NCBI GenBank assembly: GCA_001970955.1
Contig: MPUH01000196.1
Location: forward strand, 20,211 to 84,210
From: Stentor coeruleus
Lineage: Eukaryota; Ciliophora; Heterotrichea; Heterotrichida; Stentoridae
Direction of reading: 5' to 3'
DNA length: 64,000 bases
Shown here: in pieces, positions 1 to 9,494 of the stretch
Layout of the letters: each line of letters starts with the position of its first letter
Numbering within the stretch: the first letter of the stretch is position 1
Notes under the pieces: generated by a model
What the model saw: only the letters and a program-made list of their open reading frames with translations
Told to the model about the DNA's origin: nothing
Databases searched by the model: none
Made by a program: the position numbers and the translations under genes

Positions 1-2111
1 AACCCTCCACCTTTCTTAGCTGGATCCCCAAACATTGAAGCTGCAGGTTTAACCTGGTCAACAGGTTTGCCAAACATACTCGCGCCTTTGCTTTCTACTT
101 TCTTAACCTCAACCTTAGGTTCTTCAGCAGGTGGTTCTTCCTTGGCAAACCCTTTAGCTTCTTCCTTCTGTTCCTTAGGAGTAAGTTTCGCTTGTTTTTC
201 TCTTTCAAACTGTTCTTCTTGTTCTCTAATCTCTCTAGAAATATCATCAGTCTGTTTAGCAAACTCAGGACTATGTTTCAATATTTTCTCAGCTTTCTTC
301 AAAGTCTCAAGTTGTTTTCTCAAATTTTCCCTTTCAGCAGTAATATGCGCAGGTTCACTTAATTGATTAGTAATACTCTCAGAATTATTTATTTGTTCAT
401 ATAATTCCATCTGCATAGTATTCATAATATTTCTCACTAAAAAGTGCCCAATGATTTTAGGAACTACATCTCTAACATTTCTTATGACAATACGATAATA
501 ACTATCAATACGTGTGCGGATTTCATTAACAAAAACATTATCAGTATTTTTGATTTTCCCATCAGCTTTAGGGATAATTTCAGTTCTTAAGGTAAGATAT
601 TCATAGTCATTAGTAAATATATAACCTTCTTCAGCGTTAATTACAGATTCGACGATTTCTCTAGTTTTTTCACGTTCTCTTTGAAGGACATGAGTAGCTA
701 TATCAGCAATAACAGATCCAAGTGTGGGGAAACGATAAAAAATCCTATTGATGATTTTATGAGAAAGATCATCTAAATAACTATGAACATCTAATAAACA
801 ATCAATTACAGGTTCTCTGATTTTTTCTAATTGTGGCTGCATAAGATATATAAAAACATCTATTGCTGGGAAACCTGGGATATTATCTCCTTCATGCATA
901 GCCATAGCTCTTTGTATATCTTCATCTGAGTATTCTGATGTAGCTTTATAGTCCATAGAGTACTCTACTAACAATTTATTAAAAGCTTCTTTAATCTTAG
1001 CCCCTCCTGGAAGGTCTTTGACTATATTTGAATTAGTCCTTTTATCATATTTACCTCTAATAGTGTTTTTGAATAACTCACAGAAATCAGTGACCATATT
1101 CCATAATAATTGCAATTTAGATTTTAGGTCAGCTGGAGTACTTGGTCCAAGTTCTCTAAGCCTATCATTGCATTCTTTTATTCTAATCACAGTTTCTCTA
1201 ATGATTTCAGGTAAGAAATTCTTTATATGAGTAAATAAAACTTGAGTAAGTTTCTTAGTCAAAGCTTCAGTGCCAAGTAACCCAGAAGGCATTGATGAAT
1301 ATATATCACTTTTAGAAAAATATTCTTTTTCATCTCTAAGTGCATCATCAACACGCATTTCATTATTGATATCTTCTTGTGATCTATTTTTCACCCCAAT
1401 AAACCCAAGTTTAAGTTTAACTTCTTCACCTAAAATAATCCTTTTCGCATTAGTCCCACGGTCCATAATATCGATTTTTGTTATAACACCAAGTGTTCTA
1501 ATACCTTGTGGGTCAACTCTTTTAGCCATTTGGATTCCATCAGAAGTTGTAATATCAACATTTGCCGCACAAACACAGAGAATTATAGTTCTTGGATCAG
1601 AAATATATCTATGGGCCATTTCTTTTGTAATTTCATATATATTCTTTGGTTGATCACCTACTGGAATTCTTGTCACACCAGGCAAGTCTATAAGTGTCAA
1701 ATCAGGACATGTGCTAGAAAAAATTGTCAGGACAATTGGATCGTCTATAATATTCTTAGTTCTTCCAGCTTTATCTTCTGTGAGTCTTATTATAGTATCT
1801 CTAACTTTTGTGAAGTCATAGATTTTCTGTTCAGTACCTTCAAATACTCCATATGGCTTTGTGCTTTCTGCTGAGTGCACAAGTCTTAGCTCTAAGGGTC
1901 TTCTTGTACATACACCTTCGTTACGGGGTAAAAAGTTCAGACCAACAATAGATTCGAGGACTGAAGATTTCCCACTGCTTTGAACCCCTAATGTTACAAT
2001 TCGGGGAAGGCGGATATATCTATGCAGTCCAGCGTCACGTAGATGATCAACAAGGGTAATTAAAGCTCTAAGGTCACTATAAAAGCTCCCAGCAAATTCC
2101 TCTCCTGACAT
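1..2111 (-). CDS. Dynamin-related GTPase, C-terminus cut by window edge
   Basis: Large GTPase of the dynamin/DRP1/Vps1 type, expected to self-assemble on membranes and drive fission or vesicle scission. The frame starts at an ATG at 2111 and stays open to base 1, giving about 703 residues. The GTPase domain fills roughly residues 10-300, with P-loop GVQSSGKSS at 42-50, DLPG at 142-145 and TKID at 211-214. The dynamin middle region follows. A charged helical stretch (about 500-650) fits the GTPase effector domain. No PH domain is seen, as in DRP1 and Vps1. The tail is unusual: an Ala/Pro/Lys/Glu-rich extension with two ASMFG-type repeats that is still open at the edge. It is divergent from the calpain gene with a 147-nt spacer. 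No intron is needed. Which paralogue it is cannot be told. Confidence 0.93.
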   Translation of the reverse strand, partial: MSGEEFAGSFYSDLRALITLVDHLRDAGLHRYIRLPRIVTLGVQSSGKSSVLESIVGLNFLPRNEGVCTRRPLELRLVHSAESTKPYGVFEGTEQKIYDFTKVRDTIIRLTEDKAGRTKNIIDDPIVLTIFSSTCPDLTLIDLPGVTRIPVGDQPKNIYEITKEMAHRYISDPRTIILCVCAANVDITTSDGIQMAKRVDPQGIRTLGVITKIDIMDRGTNAKRIILGEEVKLKLGFIGVKNRSQEDINNEMRVDDALRDEKEYFSKSDIYSSMPSGLLGTEALTKKLTQVLFTHIKNFLPEIIRETVIRIKECNDRLRELGPSTPADLKSKLQLLWNMVTDFCELFKNTIRGKYDKRTNSNIVKDLPGGAKIKEAFNKLLVEYSMDYKATSEYSDEDIQRAMAMHEGDNIPGFPAIDVFIYLMQPQLEKIREPVIDCLLDVHSYLDDLSHKIINRIFYRFPTLGSVIADIATHVLQREREKTREIVESVINAEEGYIFTNDYEYLTLRTEIIPKADGKIKNTDNVFVNEIRTRIDSYYRIVIRNVRDVVPKIIGHFLVRNIMNTMQMELYEQINNSESITNQLSEPAHITAERENLRKQLETLKKAEKILKHSPEFAKQTDDISREIREQEEQFEREKQAKLTPKEQKEEAKGFAKEEPPAEEPKVEVKKVESKGASMFGKPVDQVKPAASMFGDPAKKGGG

Positions 2112-2258
2112 TTATATTTGAAATAAATTCACCTATAATCTAATAATCCTATAGCTTTTCATTCTAGAAAATCATCTAAAACTTCTTTATAATAATCTAA
2201 TTTCTTTATACCCTTTGTATATCTAAACTTTTCTTATAACAACTTTTATTAAAATAAA

Positions 2259-4916
2259 ATGAGTAGTTATGTGACTAAATTCTACCCACGAACTGTATTT
2301 CAAACGTCAAATGAACTTGAGATTCGTGAGAAACTAAAAGACCTTATCGATACTTGTCTTGATGAAAGCGGGAAATTTTCTGACCCTGATTTTGGTCCAA
2401 AACAATCAGACCCAAAAGGAGAATGTTCAATTTTTTACCCTCCAGAGGAACAAAATGATCTTCAAGGCGATGCTTCTGTTGGAGCTTTAAACAATATAGC
2501 AGGTCTTGGTATCGACATGCTTCAATGGCTTAGACCAAGAGATTTCTGCAAAGATCCAAACAGATGCCATTTTCTCACAGTATCCGAGTCAGAAAGCGAA
2601 GGTGAAGATGAAGAAATAGCTCAAGAAAACGATGCTGCAGAAGAAAAGATAAAAGCTATTTTAAACAATGAACATATGACAAAAGATAAAAGCCGTGGGG
2701 CAAGTTCTCTTGATGTCATGCAAGGTAACTTAGGTGACTGTTGGTTTATAAGCGCTTTAGCTTTGATTGCTATAAGAGATGATATTTTTGGTAATCTTAT
2801 ATGTGAAGACAAGTTTCCAGAATATGAAAAATATGGGCTTTTTGTGTTTAGGATGTTTAGAAACTGTCGAGTTCATTATGTAATTGTAGATGATAAAGTC
2901 CCATGTATGGAAAGATCAAATGGTCAATGTATCCCAGCTTTTGCTAGGAATAGAAACCCTAATGAATTTTGGGTATCTCTTGTAGAAAAAGCATATGCGA
3001 AATTGAATATAAGGTATATAAATCTAACTAGTGGGTTTATTGATGAAGCTTTACAAGATCTGTCTGGTTTAGCTCCTGAAATGATAAGGTTTACAAATCA
3101 AGTTAATAAAGATGCTTTTTGGGATACATTTAAACAGTTGTCTTATACTGATAGTTTGATTGGAGCTTCATTGAATTTTCTTGGAAGAAGGGATATACCA
3201 GATGATGTTAAAAGGGAACTACAAACTGAAGCTAGACATTGTGGGATTCAATATGGACATGCTTATGGAGTACTTGATGTTAGAGAAGTCCCAGACCCTG
3301 CTGATCCTAGTAATGTTTATAAAATGCTAAGGATTAAAAACCCTTGGGGGAAAGAAAATAATATGGAGTGGAATGGGAAATGGCATGATGCTGATGAAAT
3401 GTGGACTGATGATATGAAAGAAGCTTATAATAAAGTTGGAGCGCAACATCCTACAAAATTTGATAAAGATGAAATGATGCATGTATGGGGAAGAAATGAT
3501 AATATTTTTATTATGGAATTTGATGACTTTTTAACGTATTTCAACACTTTAATGGCTGTTAGGGATTTTCCTGATGAATGGAGTGGAATTAGATATTTTT
3601 CATCATGGTCACCTAGTTATGGGATACCTCCAAGAGGTAAAACTTGGTACAAAAACCCTCAGTTTACGTTTTATATTAAAAAAAATACACAAATTTCTAT
3701 TAGGCTGCAACAACCTGATCCTAGATCTTTAGGTGATAATAGACCTCCTTTTAAAAAGTTTGTATTATTGATTGTTGTGTTTAAAATTGACATGGCAGAA
3801 AAATCAGTAGAAGAATTCGACCCAAAGAAAATTATCCTCCAGTCACAAGGAGCTGACTCAAGAAGTGTTATGGTAGGTGGTGATCTAAAACCAGGGAAAT
3901 ATTGTATAGTCTTACTAAACGCAGTTGAAGGTGCAGTCTCAGATTGTTACTTATCAATTTACTTTAACTGTACCAAAGATGAAATAGTATTTGAAAACAA
4001 AAACTGGGAAGTTATTAGAGAAGAAGAGGAAGAAGAGCAAAAACTAAACCAAAGCCATGGTAAAATAAGCCAAGAAGCAAAATCCTTAAACAATAGTATG
4101 AACAAAGGGCTCACAGGAATCTCAAAACCTGAAGAAACTAAAAAGCCACTTCTTCAATCCCAAGATGACAAAAATCCAAAACCTAAACCTGAAGAGCTTA
4201 AAAAAACAGCAACACTTTCCCTTGAAAAGTCTGTAAAAATTGACCCACAGCCTGAAAAGCTTGTAAAAACCACAGCATTCGGTAAAACTGTTACAAAACC
4301 CGCATCTCAAGTTGAACAAAAACCTGTAAGCTATACTCAAGCTATAAAAGCTATGAAAAAAGTTATAGAAGAGTCAACTTTGATTGAAGATGCTGTAAGA
4401 ATTGTTGATCCTATGGCTATGGAAATCCAATTCGAAACTGATATGGCGATACTTTTTGGTTTATCATATGGAGAGTATAAGAAATTCTATTCAATTCCAA
4501 CTGAACAACAAGAAAAAATCATTGAACAATATAATGTTGATAAAAATCGTGTGGCAACAGTATGTGATTTAAGTTATTATGGATTTGGGAATAAAGGACT
4601 TAGAGCTTTATTTGGGGGAATTGAAGACTTTCCACATTTAGAATATTTATATTTAAAAGGAAATAAACTTGGTGAGACTGTGATTTGCGATCTTTGTCGA
4701 AGACTTGAACTCAGTCGACAATTAAATCTTAAAGAAATTGACCTTTCTGATAACCCTGATATTGGTGATACTGCAGGTTTAGCATTATATTCATTAGCAA
4801 GCACTGTGACGAATATTAAAAAAATAAACTTACAAGGGACATCTGTAACTGTGAAGACTTTACAGAAAATCAATGACCAAACTGAAAGAAATGCAAAACT
4901 TGTTATGAATAAATAG
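2259..4916 (+). CDS. Calpain-family cysteine protease with C-terminal leucine-rich repeats
   Basis: Papain-fold calcium-dependent type protease, 885 aa. The catalytic domain covers about residues 145-450. The triad can be read directly: Cys161 in QGNLGDCWFIS, His334 in YGHAYG and Asn361 in IKNPWG, so it should be active. A calpain beta-sandwich-like region (about 450-590, with FTFYIKKNTQISIRL) follows. Next is a Lys/Pro/Gln-rich linker (about 600-700). Residues 770-880 hold leucine-rich repeats of the ribonuclease-inhibitor type (LEYLYLKGNKLGET and LKEIDLSDNPDIGD). No penta-EF-hand domain is seen, so it is an atypical calpain. Stop is TAG. The LRR tail probably selects substrates or location; that is inference. 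Confidence 0.95.
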   Translation: MSSYVTKFYPRTVFQTSNELEIREKLKDLIDTCLDESGKFSDPDFGPKQSDPKGECSIFYPPEEQNDLQGDASVGALNNIAGLGIDMLQWLRPRDFCKDPNRCHFLTVSESESEGEDEEIAQENDAAEEKIKAILNNEHMTKDKSRGASSLDVMQGNLGDCWFISALALIAIRDDIFGNLICEDKFPEYEKYGLFVFRMFRNCRVHYVIVDDKVPCMERSNGQCIPAFARNRNPNEFWVSLVEKAYAKLNIRYINLTSGFIDEALQDLSGLAPEMIRFTNQVNKDAFWDTFKQLSYTDSLIGASLNFLGRRDIPDDVKRELQTEARHCGIQYGHAYGVLDVREVPDPADPSNVYKMLRIKNPWGKENNMEWNGKWHDADEMWTDDMKEAYNKVGAQHPTKFDKDEMMHVWGRNDNIFIMEFDDFLTYFNTLMAVRDFPDEWSGIRYFSSWSPSYGIPPRGKTWYKNPQFTFYIKKNTQISIRLQQPDPRSLGDNRPPFKKFVLLIVVFKIDMAEKSVEEFDPKKIILQSQGADSRSVMVGGDLKPGKYCIVLLNAVEGAVSDCYLSIYFNCTKDEIVFENKNWEVIREEEEEEQKLNQSHGKISQEAKSLNNSMNKGLTGISKPEETKKPLLQSQDDKNPKPKPEELKKTATLSLEKSVKIDPQPEKLVKTTAFGKTVTKPASQVEQKPVSYTQAIKAMKKVIEESTLIEDAVRIVDPMAMEIQFETDMAILFGLSYGEYKKFYSIPTEQQEKIIEQYNVDKNRVATVCDLSYYGFGNKGLRALFGGIEDFPHLEYLYLKGNKLGETVICDLCRRLELSRQLNLKEIDLSDNPDIGDTAGLALYSLASTVTNIKKINLQGTSVTVKTLQKINDQTERNAKLVMNK

Positions 4917-5007
4917 AAATTTATATGATGAGATTAGAAAAAATATTTTAAATTAGTAATTTTAAGGTATTATCAAAAGTCATTAAAAATTCATAAACTA
5001 TAAAAAA

Positions 5008-6417
5008 ATGGTCAATTTATCAATTGGAGTAAGGCTTAGTATACTTTTTGCTGTATTATGTGAGCATTCTATTGCTTTTATGATCCCAACATATGTTGCT
5101 TATATGGTACAGGGATTTTTAGAAAATTCTACTTCAGATAAAAATCTACCTTCATCAATATCGTATCATGTTGGAACTCTTGAAGGGACAAATCGGCTTA
5201 TGGCATTTTTTGGATGTTTTATATGGGGAAAAGTGTCTGATACAATAGGTCGTAAGAATAGTTTGATGATTGTTTTGTTTATGTCTGGAGTTACTTCGAT
5301 TGGTTTTAGTTTTTCTACCACTTTTTATGTGGCTTTGGCTTGGAGAGCTCTTGCTGGGATTTCTGGTGGGACCATTACGATTATGAAAGCTTTATTGAAA
5401 GATCTTAGCGATGATGAAAATATTGCGGTTTTGTATGGGTATTTTGGTACTGGGTATGGGATAGCATCTGTTATTGGGCCATTAATAGGAGGTTATTTGT
5501 CACATCCTTATCGTTTAAGTAAACTATTCAACTACCATTTTTTCCACAAATTCCCTTATTTTCTACCTCAACTAGTTCAGTAAATTTTATATAGCGCAAT
5601 CATAACTCTCTTAGGACTTTTACTATCATTAATATACATTCCTTCAAAACCCCCAGAATCTCAATCTAAAAATTCTACTAAATATCTATTAAAAAACAAA
5701 AACTACCTTTTTTCAGTTGGATCTTTTTGTTTACTATCTTTTATCCAGTTCTCTTTTAGAATACTTTTAGCACTTTGGCTTAAAACCTCTTCTGAAAAAG
5801 GAGGATTAGGTTGGCATACTGAAGAAAACCCTGGAATTATGAACTCTTTAAGCGGTATTATTGTAACTTTTTTCCCGTTTATTTTTACACCTTGGCTTTC
5901 TAAAAAGTTTGGGGTAATAAAATCTTCTGTTATTTTATTAGGGTTTTTGATACCAGCTGTGTTTTTTATATCTTTAGGCAACAATCTTGATATGATTCCT
6001 TTATGGATTTTACTTATTATTTGTAATGGTTTTGTAATAGCATTATGCACAGCTTTTATATCTTTTATCTCAATAGCAGTTAGTAATTCAGTTGAATCTA
6101 GTGTTACAGGAGCAGCATTAGGTATGTGTCAAGGTATTGTTTCATTTACTAGAGCTATAGCAATATTTACAACTGGGAATATATATGGTCTGAGTCTTAA
6201 TTGGAATATAGGTTTCCCATTTGATTCTCATTTCGTTTTTATTATATTATGTTTTGTTAGTTTGGTTGATATGTTTTTTATTTTATACTTTTTGGATGCT
6301 GCTGTAGAAAAAAGATTAGTTCAGAGCAAAACAAAAATTGAAGAGAATAACTCTGAGGTTTTAAACCTTAGAGAAAATGATCAGTTAGATAAAAATAAAA
6401 TAGAGCCAAAAGCTTAA
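5008..6417 (+). CDS. MFS transporter, ZIFL-like, one 15-nt intron
   Basis: Major facilitator superfamily membrane transporter, 464 aa after splicing 5580-5594. The MFS signature GKVSDTIGRK lies in the loop between helices 2 and 3. Hydrophobic helices run from residue 10 to the C-terminal region. The segment around the splice, FPYFLPQLV, resembles plant zinc-induced-facilitator-like (ZIFL) and fungal relatives, which export small ions or metabolites by proton antiport. Without splicing, the frame hits TAA immediately after the exon 1 junction. With splicing, it runs on through 5839 (MNSLSG) to TAA at 6415-6417. The substrate cannot be named. It lies in tandem behind the calpain gene, 91 nt downstream. 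Confidence 0.88.
5580..5594 (+). other. 15-nt spliceosomal intron in the MFS gene (phase 2)
   Basis: GTAAATTTTATATAG. Removing it joins CA to C (His) and restores one frame across both halves of the transporter. If retained, the codon after CAG is TAA. A is at position 10, the likely branch point. Confidence 0.88.
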
Positions 6418-6654
6418 ATTAGATATAAAACAAAATTCTCAATTTATGACTACATTTATAACTTTTACCTAATAAAACTAAAAATCTTATCTATCAAAAT
6501 TAATAAAATATACAACAAAATCCATACTTACTTCATATTTTCATATACACACCCATTACTTTAGCATAATTTCCTAATAAAAAGCATAACCAGTTATATA
6601 TAAAACCCACAATCTCATCTCTTATTCCATAAACTGTATTTAATTTAATTATCC

Positions 6655-7260
6655 CTAACAGCATTTCTTAACTTGAGCCTTAGGTTTCTCATTTATCTTC
6701 AAAGCTGCAGGTCTAATCACTGGTTCTTTAATCTCCCTCTTCATAGCCATTCTACTAACCTCCACAAAAGCATCTTGAATCCTCACATCATCCTTAGCTG
6801 AAGTTTCAATAAGCGGTAATTCATGATCTTTAGCCCATTGATTAGATTTAGCAATACTCACAACCCTATCTTTTTCTAAATCACACTTATTCCCTAAAAC
6901 AATAAAAGGAAATGTTTCAGGTTGTCTAGGCCCACATTGATTCAAAAACTCTTGTTTCCAAGAAATTATACTATCAAAAGAGTTCTTTGATGTTATGTCA
7001 TATACAAGAATACAAGCATCTGCCCCACGATAAAAAGTTGCCCCAAGGCTTTGAAATCTTTCTTGTCCAGCTGTGTCCCATACTTGCAGAGATATGTGCT
7101 TTTCATCTATTATGATTTCTTTTGACATAAAATCAGCACCAATTGTCGCTTTGTAGTTCTGAGAAAATTCACTTTTAACAAACCGGTTTAGAAGACTGGT
7201 CTTGCCAACATTAGAATCCCCTAATACAACGATTTTCAATTGTGAACGATTTTTTGCCAT
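6655..7260 (-). CDS. Rab7-like small GTPase
   Basis: Rab-family GTPase of 201 aa, full length. G1 is GDSNVGKT, switch I carries YKATIGADF, G3 is WDTAGQERFQSLG, G4 is GNKCD and G5 is ETSAK. The switch and interswitch sequence (ATIGADF, FQSLGATFYRGAD, EFLNQCGPRQPETFPF) is typical of Rab7, which controls late endosome, phagosome and lysosome traffic. The C-terminus ends Lys-Lys-Cys-Cys, a double geranylgeranylation site. Stop is TAG. The MFS gene ends convergently 237 nt away. The Rab7 assignment rests on motif likeness only; another endosomal Rab is possible. Confidence 0.95.
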   Translation of the reverse strand: MAKNRSQLKIVVLGDSNVGKTSLLNRFVKSEFSQNYKATIGADFMSKEIIIDEKHISLQVWDTAGQERFQSLGATFYRGADACILVYDITSKNSFDSIISWKQEFLNQCGPRQPETFPFIVLGNKCDLEKDRVVSIAKSNQWAKDHELPLIETSAKDDVRIQDAFVEVSRMAMKREIKEPVIRPAALKINEKPKAQVKKCC

Positions 7261-8294
7261 GATTAGAAGATATAATTTTAACTACAACAATAAGAATAAA
7301 CTGATTATTGGAAATAAAATGTTTTGGAAGGTGTATTTGGTTGTAAAAGGCTTTTGATTTTTGGGTTTATTTATTATGAGAGTATTTTGGATTTTATTTC
7401 TGGTTATAGGTTTTTAGGTTTTTTGTTAGGATTTTTTTTTGTTTTACTTGTATTGGGATTTATTTTTGGAGATTTTTGTAGTTTTTGAAGTTGTATTGGG
7501 TTAATATTTAAGAGTTGGCTTAGGTTTAGGTATATGGAGTGATAAAAAAATATCAAAGTTATATTGAGAATAAATATATAAATAGAGATATATAATTAGT
7601 TTTGAATTAGCAATAAACTCTAACAATTTTTCTTAATAAAATAATATTATCACCTAAAATATTATTAAAAACAATAATAAGAGTATTTGGGCTTTATCAT
7701 GATGATCTGAATAGTTTTTTTTAACATGGGGGAAATTTTACAAAGAAAAGTACTTAAACCATTATCAAGCTGAAAGAAATATAAAGTTTGTTAGGATATT
7801 CTTTGAACTAACTGCTTTTGTAAATATATGAATAATCAGATACAAATTGAATTAAATCTTCAAAGCAAGTATAATTTAAACCAAAAAATCTTCTATTGAT
7901 TTTAGGTTTTGATATTGAATACAATTTTTTTCTCACAGCTTTTCAATTTAAATCTAATAATTTTCTAATCAAATCAAACAAAATTATTTCTTCATTTCAC
8001 AAATATACATTAAAAATCTTATTTTCTAATATTTTATAATCAAATCCTTTTCTAATTTATCATATCAACTCCACAATTTTTTTCTCATTAACCCTTGTTT
8101 TTTTTTGCTTTTCTTGTTATTAATTAAATATCACTTTTTTCTGAAGGGGAAAAAATCACTAAAATTATATTTTTTGTATTAATCATCATAGTTATATATT
8201 TACCTTGTTTATTGTATTAATCCTTGCTTTTATCTTGATTCATATTTTTTTTTTAAAAAAATTATATAGAAAATCTTGATATAATCTATCTGAT
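7261..8294. other. Spacer upstream of the Rab gene, no gene seen
   Basis: About the first 300 nt are G/T-rich on the + strand, which is the A/C-rich 5' flank expected for the leftward Rab gene. The rest is very AT-rich with long A and T runs. I saw no frame, RNA gene or repeat that I can support. Confidence 0.6.
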
Positions 8295-8623
8295 ATGTTA
8301 GAAATCAAGATAATTTTAACTGACTTGAACTTCAGGATTCATAGTTTATTGTATAATTTTCTTGATTATTTTCAGGAAGATTTTCATCATTTTATTGATG
8401 ATTTTTGGAAGAATTGCAAAGAATTTGGGGTTGCAAAACAATTTTATATAGAAATATTTTTTTTAGATACAATTGCAGTAAAAAAGTACCCTTAACACTA
8501 ACTGTAAATCTTAATAAAAATTCTTATATTTTCAAGTCCATATCACAACTAGCTTTGAATAAAAGCCATATTCGCATATTTTATAAAAGAATTAATTATA
8601 GTTTTTTTTTAATACCATTGTAA
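8295..8623 (+). pseudogene. Possible decayed coding fragment
   Basis: A 66-codon frame from the ATG at 8295 (MLEIKIILTDLNF) ends at TAA 8493-8495. A second overlapping frame continues it to 8623 (VPLTLTVNLNKNSYIF). Together they read like one protein piece with a frameshift near 8485. No homology is recognised, and the base composition is AT-rich enough for chance frames of this size, so this is a weak call. It could instead be a real orphan gene of 66 aa. Confidence 0.22.
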
Positions 8624-8728
8624 ATCCTTATAGTCTAATAAAATATAATAGTATATTTTAAACAAACTAAATCATAATTATGATTATCTAAAATTTATAA
8701 ATCTATATCAAAATATCAAATAAAAAAT

Positions 8729-9271
8729 ATGCTAAAATCAGAACTCTATGATAAAAGCTTTGAAGATTTACTCAAATCATTAAAAATAGACCGCGATAAG
8801 AAAATCAGATACAAAAAACTAACCCAAAGGATCATTAAATTATCATCTCCAAAAAGGCAGTTAGATGATGATGAAGATAGTGTCGGTCCTGGAAGATATA
8901 ATCCTAAAGACCATTTTCTCTCAACAAAATCCAATTCTCCTTCAACAACAATCGGAAAATCATCTCGATTCAAACACTCTAAACTGTATCCTTTAAAACT
9001 TGTCAAATCAACTAATTTTCCGCACAATAATTTGAATAAAAGTTTAGAAGATTCTTATACATTTTCTACACCAAGTTATTCATTCAAAAGAACTGGCCAT
9101 AATCTAAAACTTGTCAATAATCCTAATGTTCCTGGTGTTGGGAAATATTATTTAAGAAATAATAGTAAATACAAAGCATATTCGTTTAAAAAGTCTAAAA
9201 GGAATTTTGATTGGAAAAAAGATATAAGAGTTTTGCAAAAACTTGTTGAGTTTGATAGAAAATATTCTTAG
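8729..9271 (+). CDS. Small SHIPPO/STPGR-repeat protein
   Basis: Basic 180-aa protein with two Pro-Gly-rich repeats of the SHIPPO (sperm-tail PG-rich, STPGR) type: VGPGRYNP near residue 52 and VPGVGKYYL near residue 136. Such repeats occur in ciliary microtubule-inner or axoneme-associated proteins (ODF3/CIMAP family), so a ciliary or cortical microtubule role is likely by inference. The middle is Ser/Lys-rich. No membrane segment or signal peptide is present. The start is the first ATG, after an A/C-rich flank; stop is TAG. It is short for the family and may be one of many paralogues. Confidence 0.68.
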   Translation: MLKSELYDKSFEDLLKSLKIDRDKKIRYKKLTQRIIKLSSPKRQLDDDEDSVGPGRYNPKDHFLSTKSNSPSTTIGKSSRFKHSKLYPLKLVKSTNFPHNNLNKSLEDSYTFSTPSYSFKRTGHNLKLVNNPNVPGVGKYYLRNNSKYKAYSFKKSKRNFDWKKDIRVLQKLVEFDRKYS

Positions 9272-9494
9272 TAATTTTTTAAGATAATATACCCTAACAT
9301 CAACTACCAAAAAATAAACATAAAACCTATCAATTCATCCCAAAAAAAGACTCCTTCTCTCAAATTTGCAATAATAATTTCAATACAACTATCCATATCC
9401 TTAAAACTACTTCTACACAAAAAAAAAACAAATTTAAATACTCCATAAAATTCCAGTTCATTTTTATCCCATATCTATTACATATACTCTAATT

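Noticed and set aside
1018-1874. Plus-strand frames of 70-127 codons at the left end
   Set aside because: They lie antisense to the dynamin gene, whose GTPase motifs make the minus strand the coding one.
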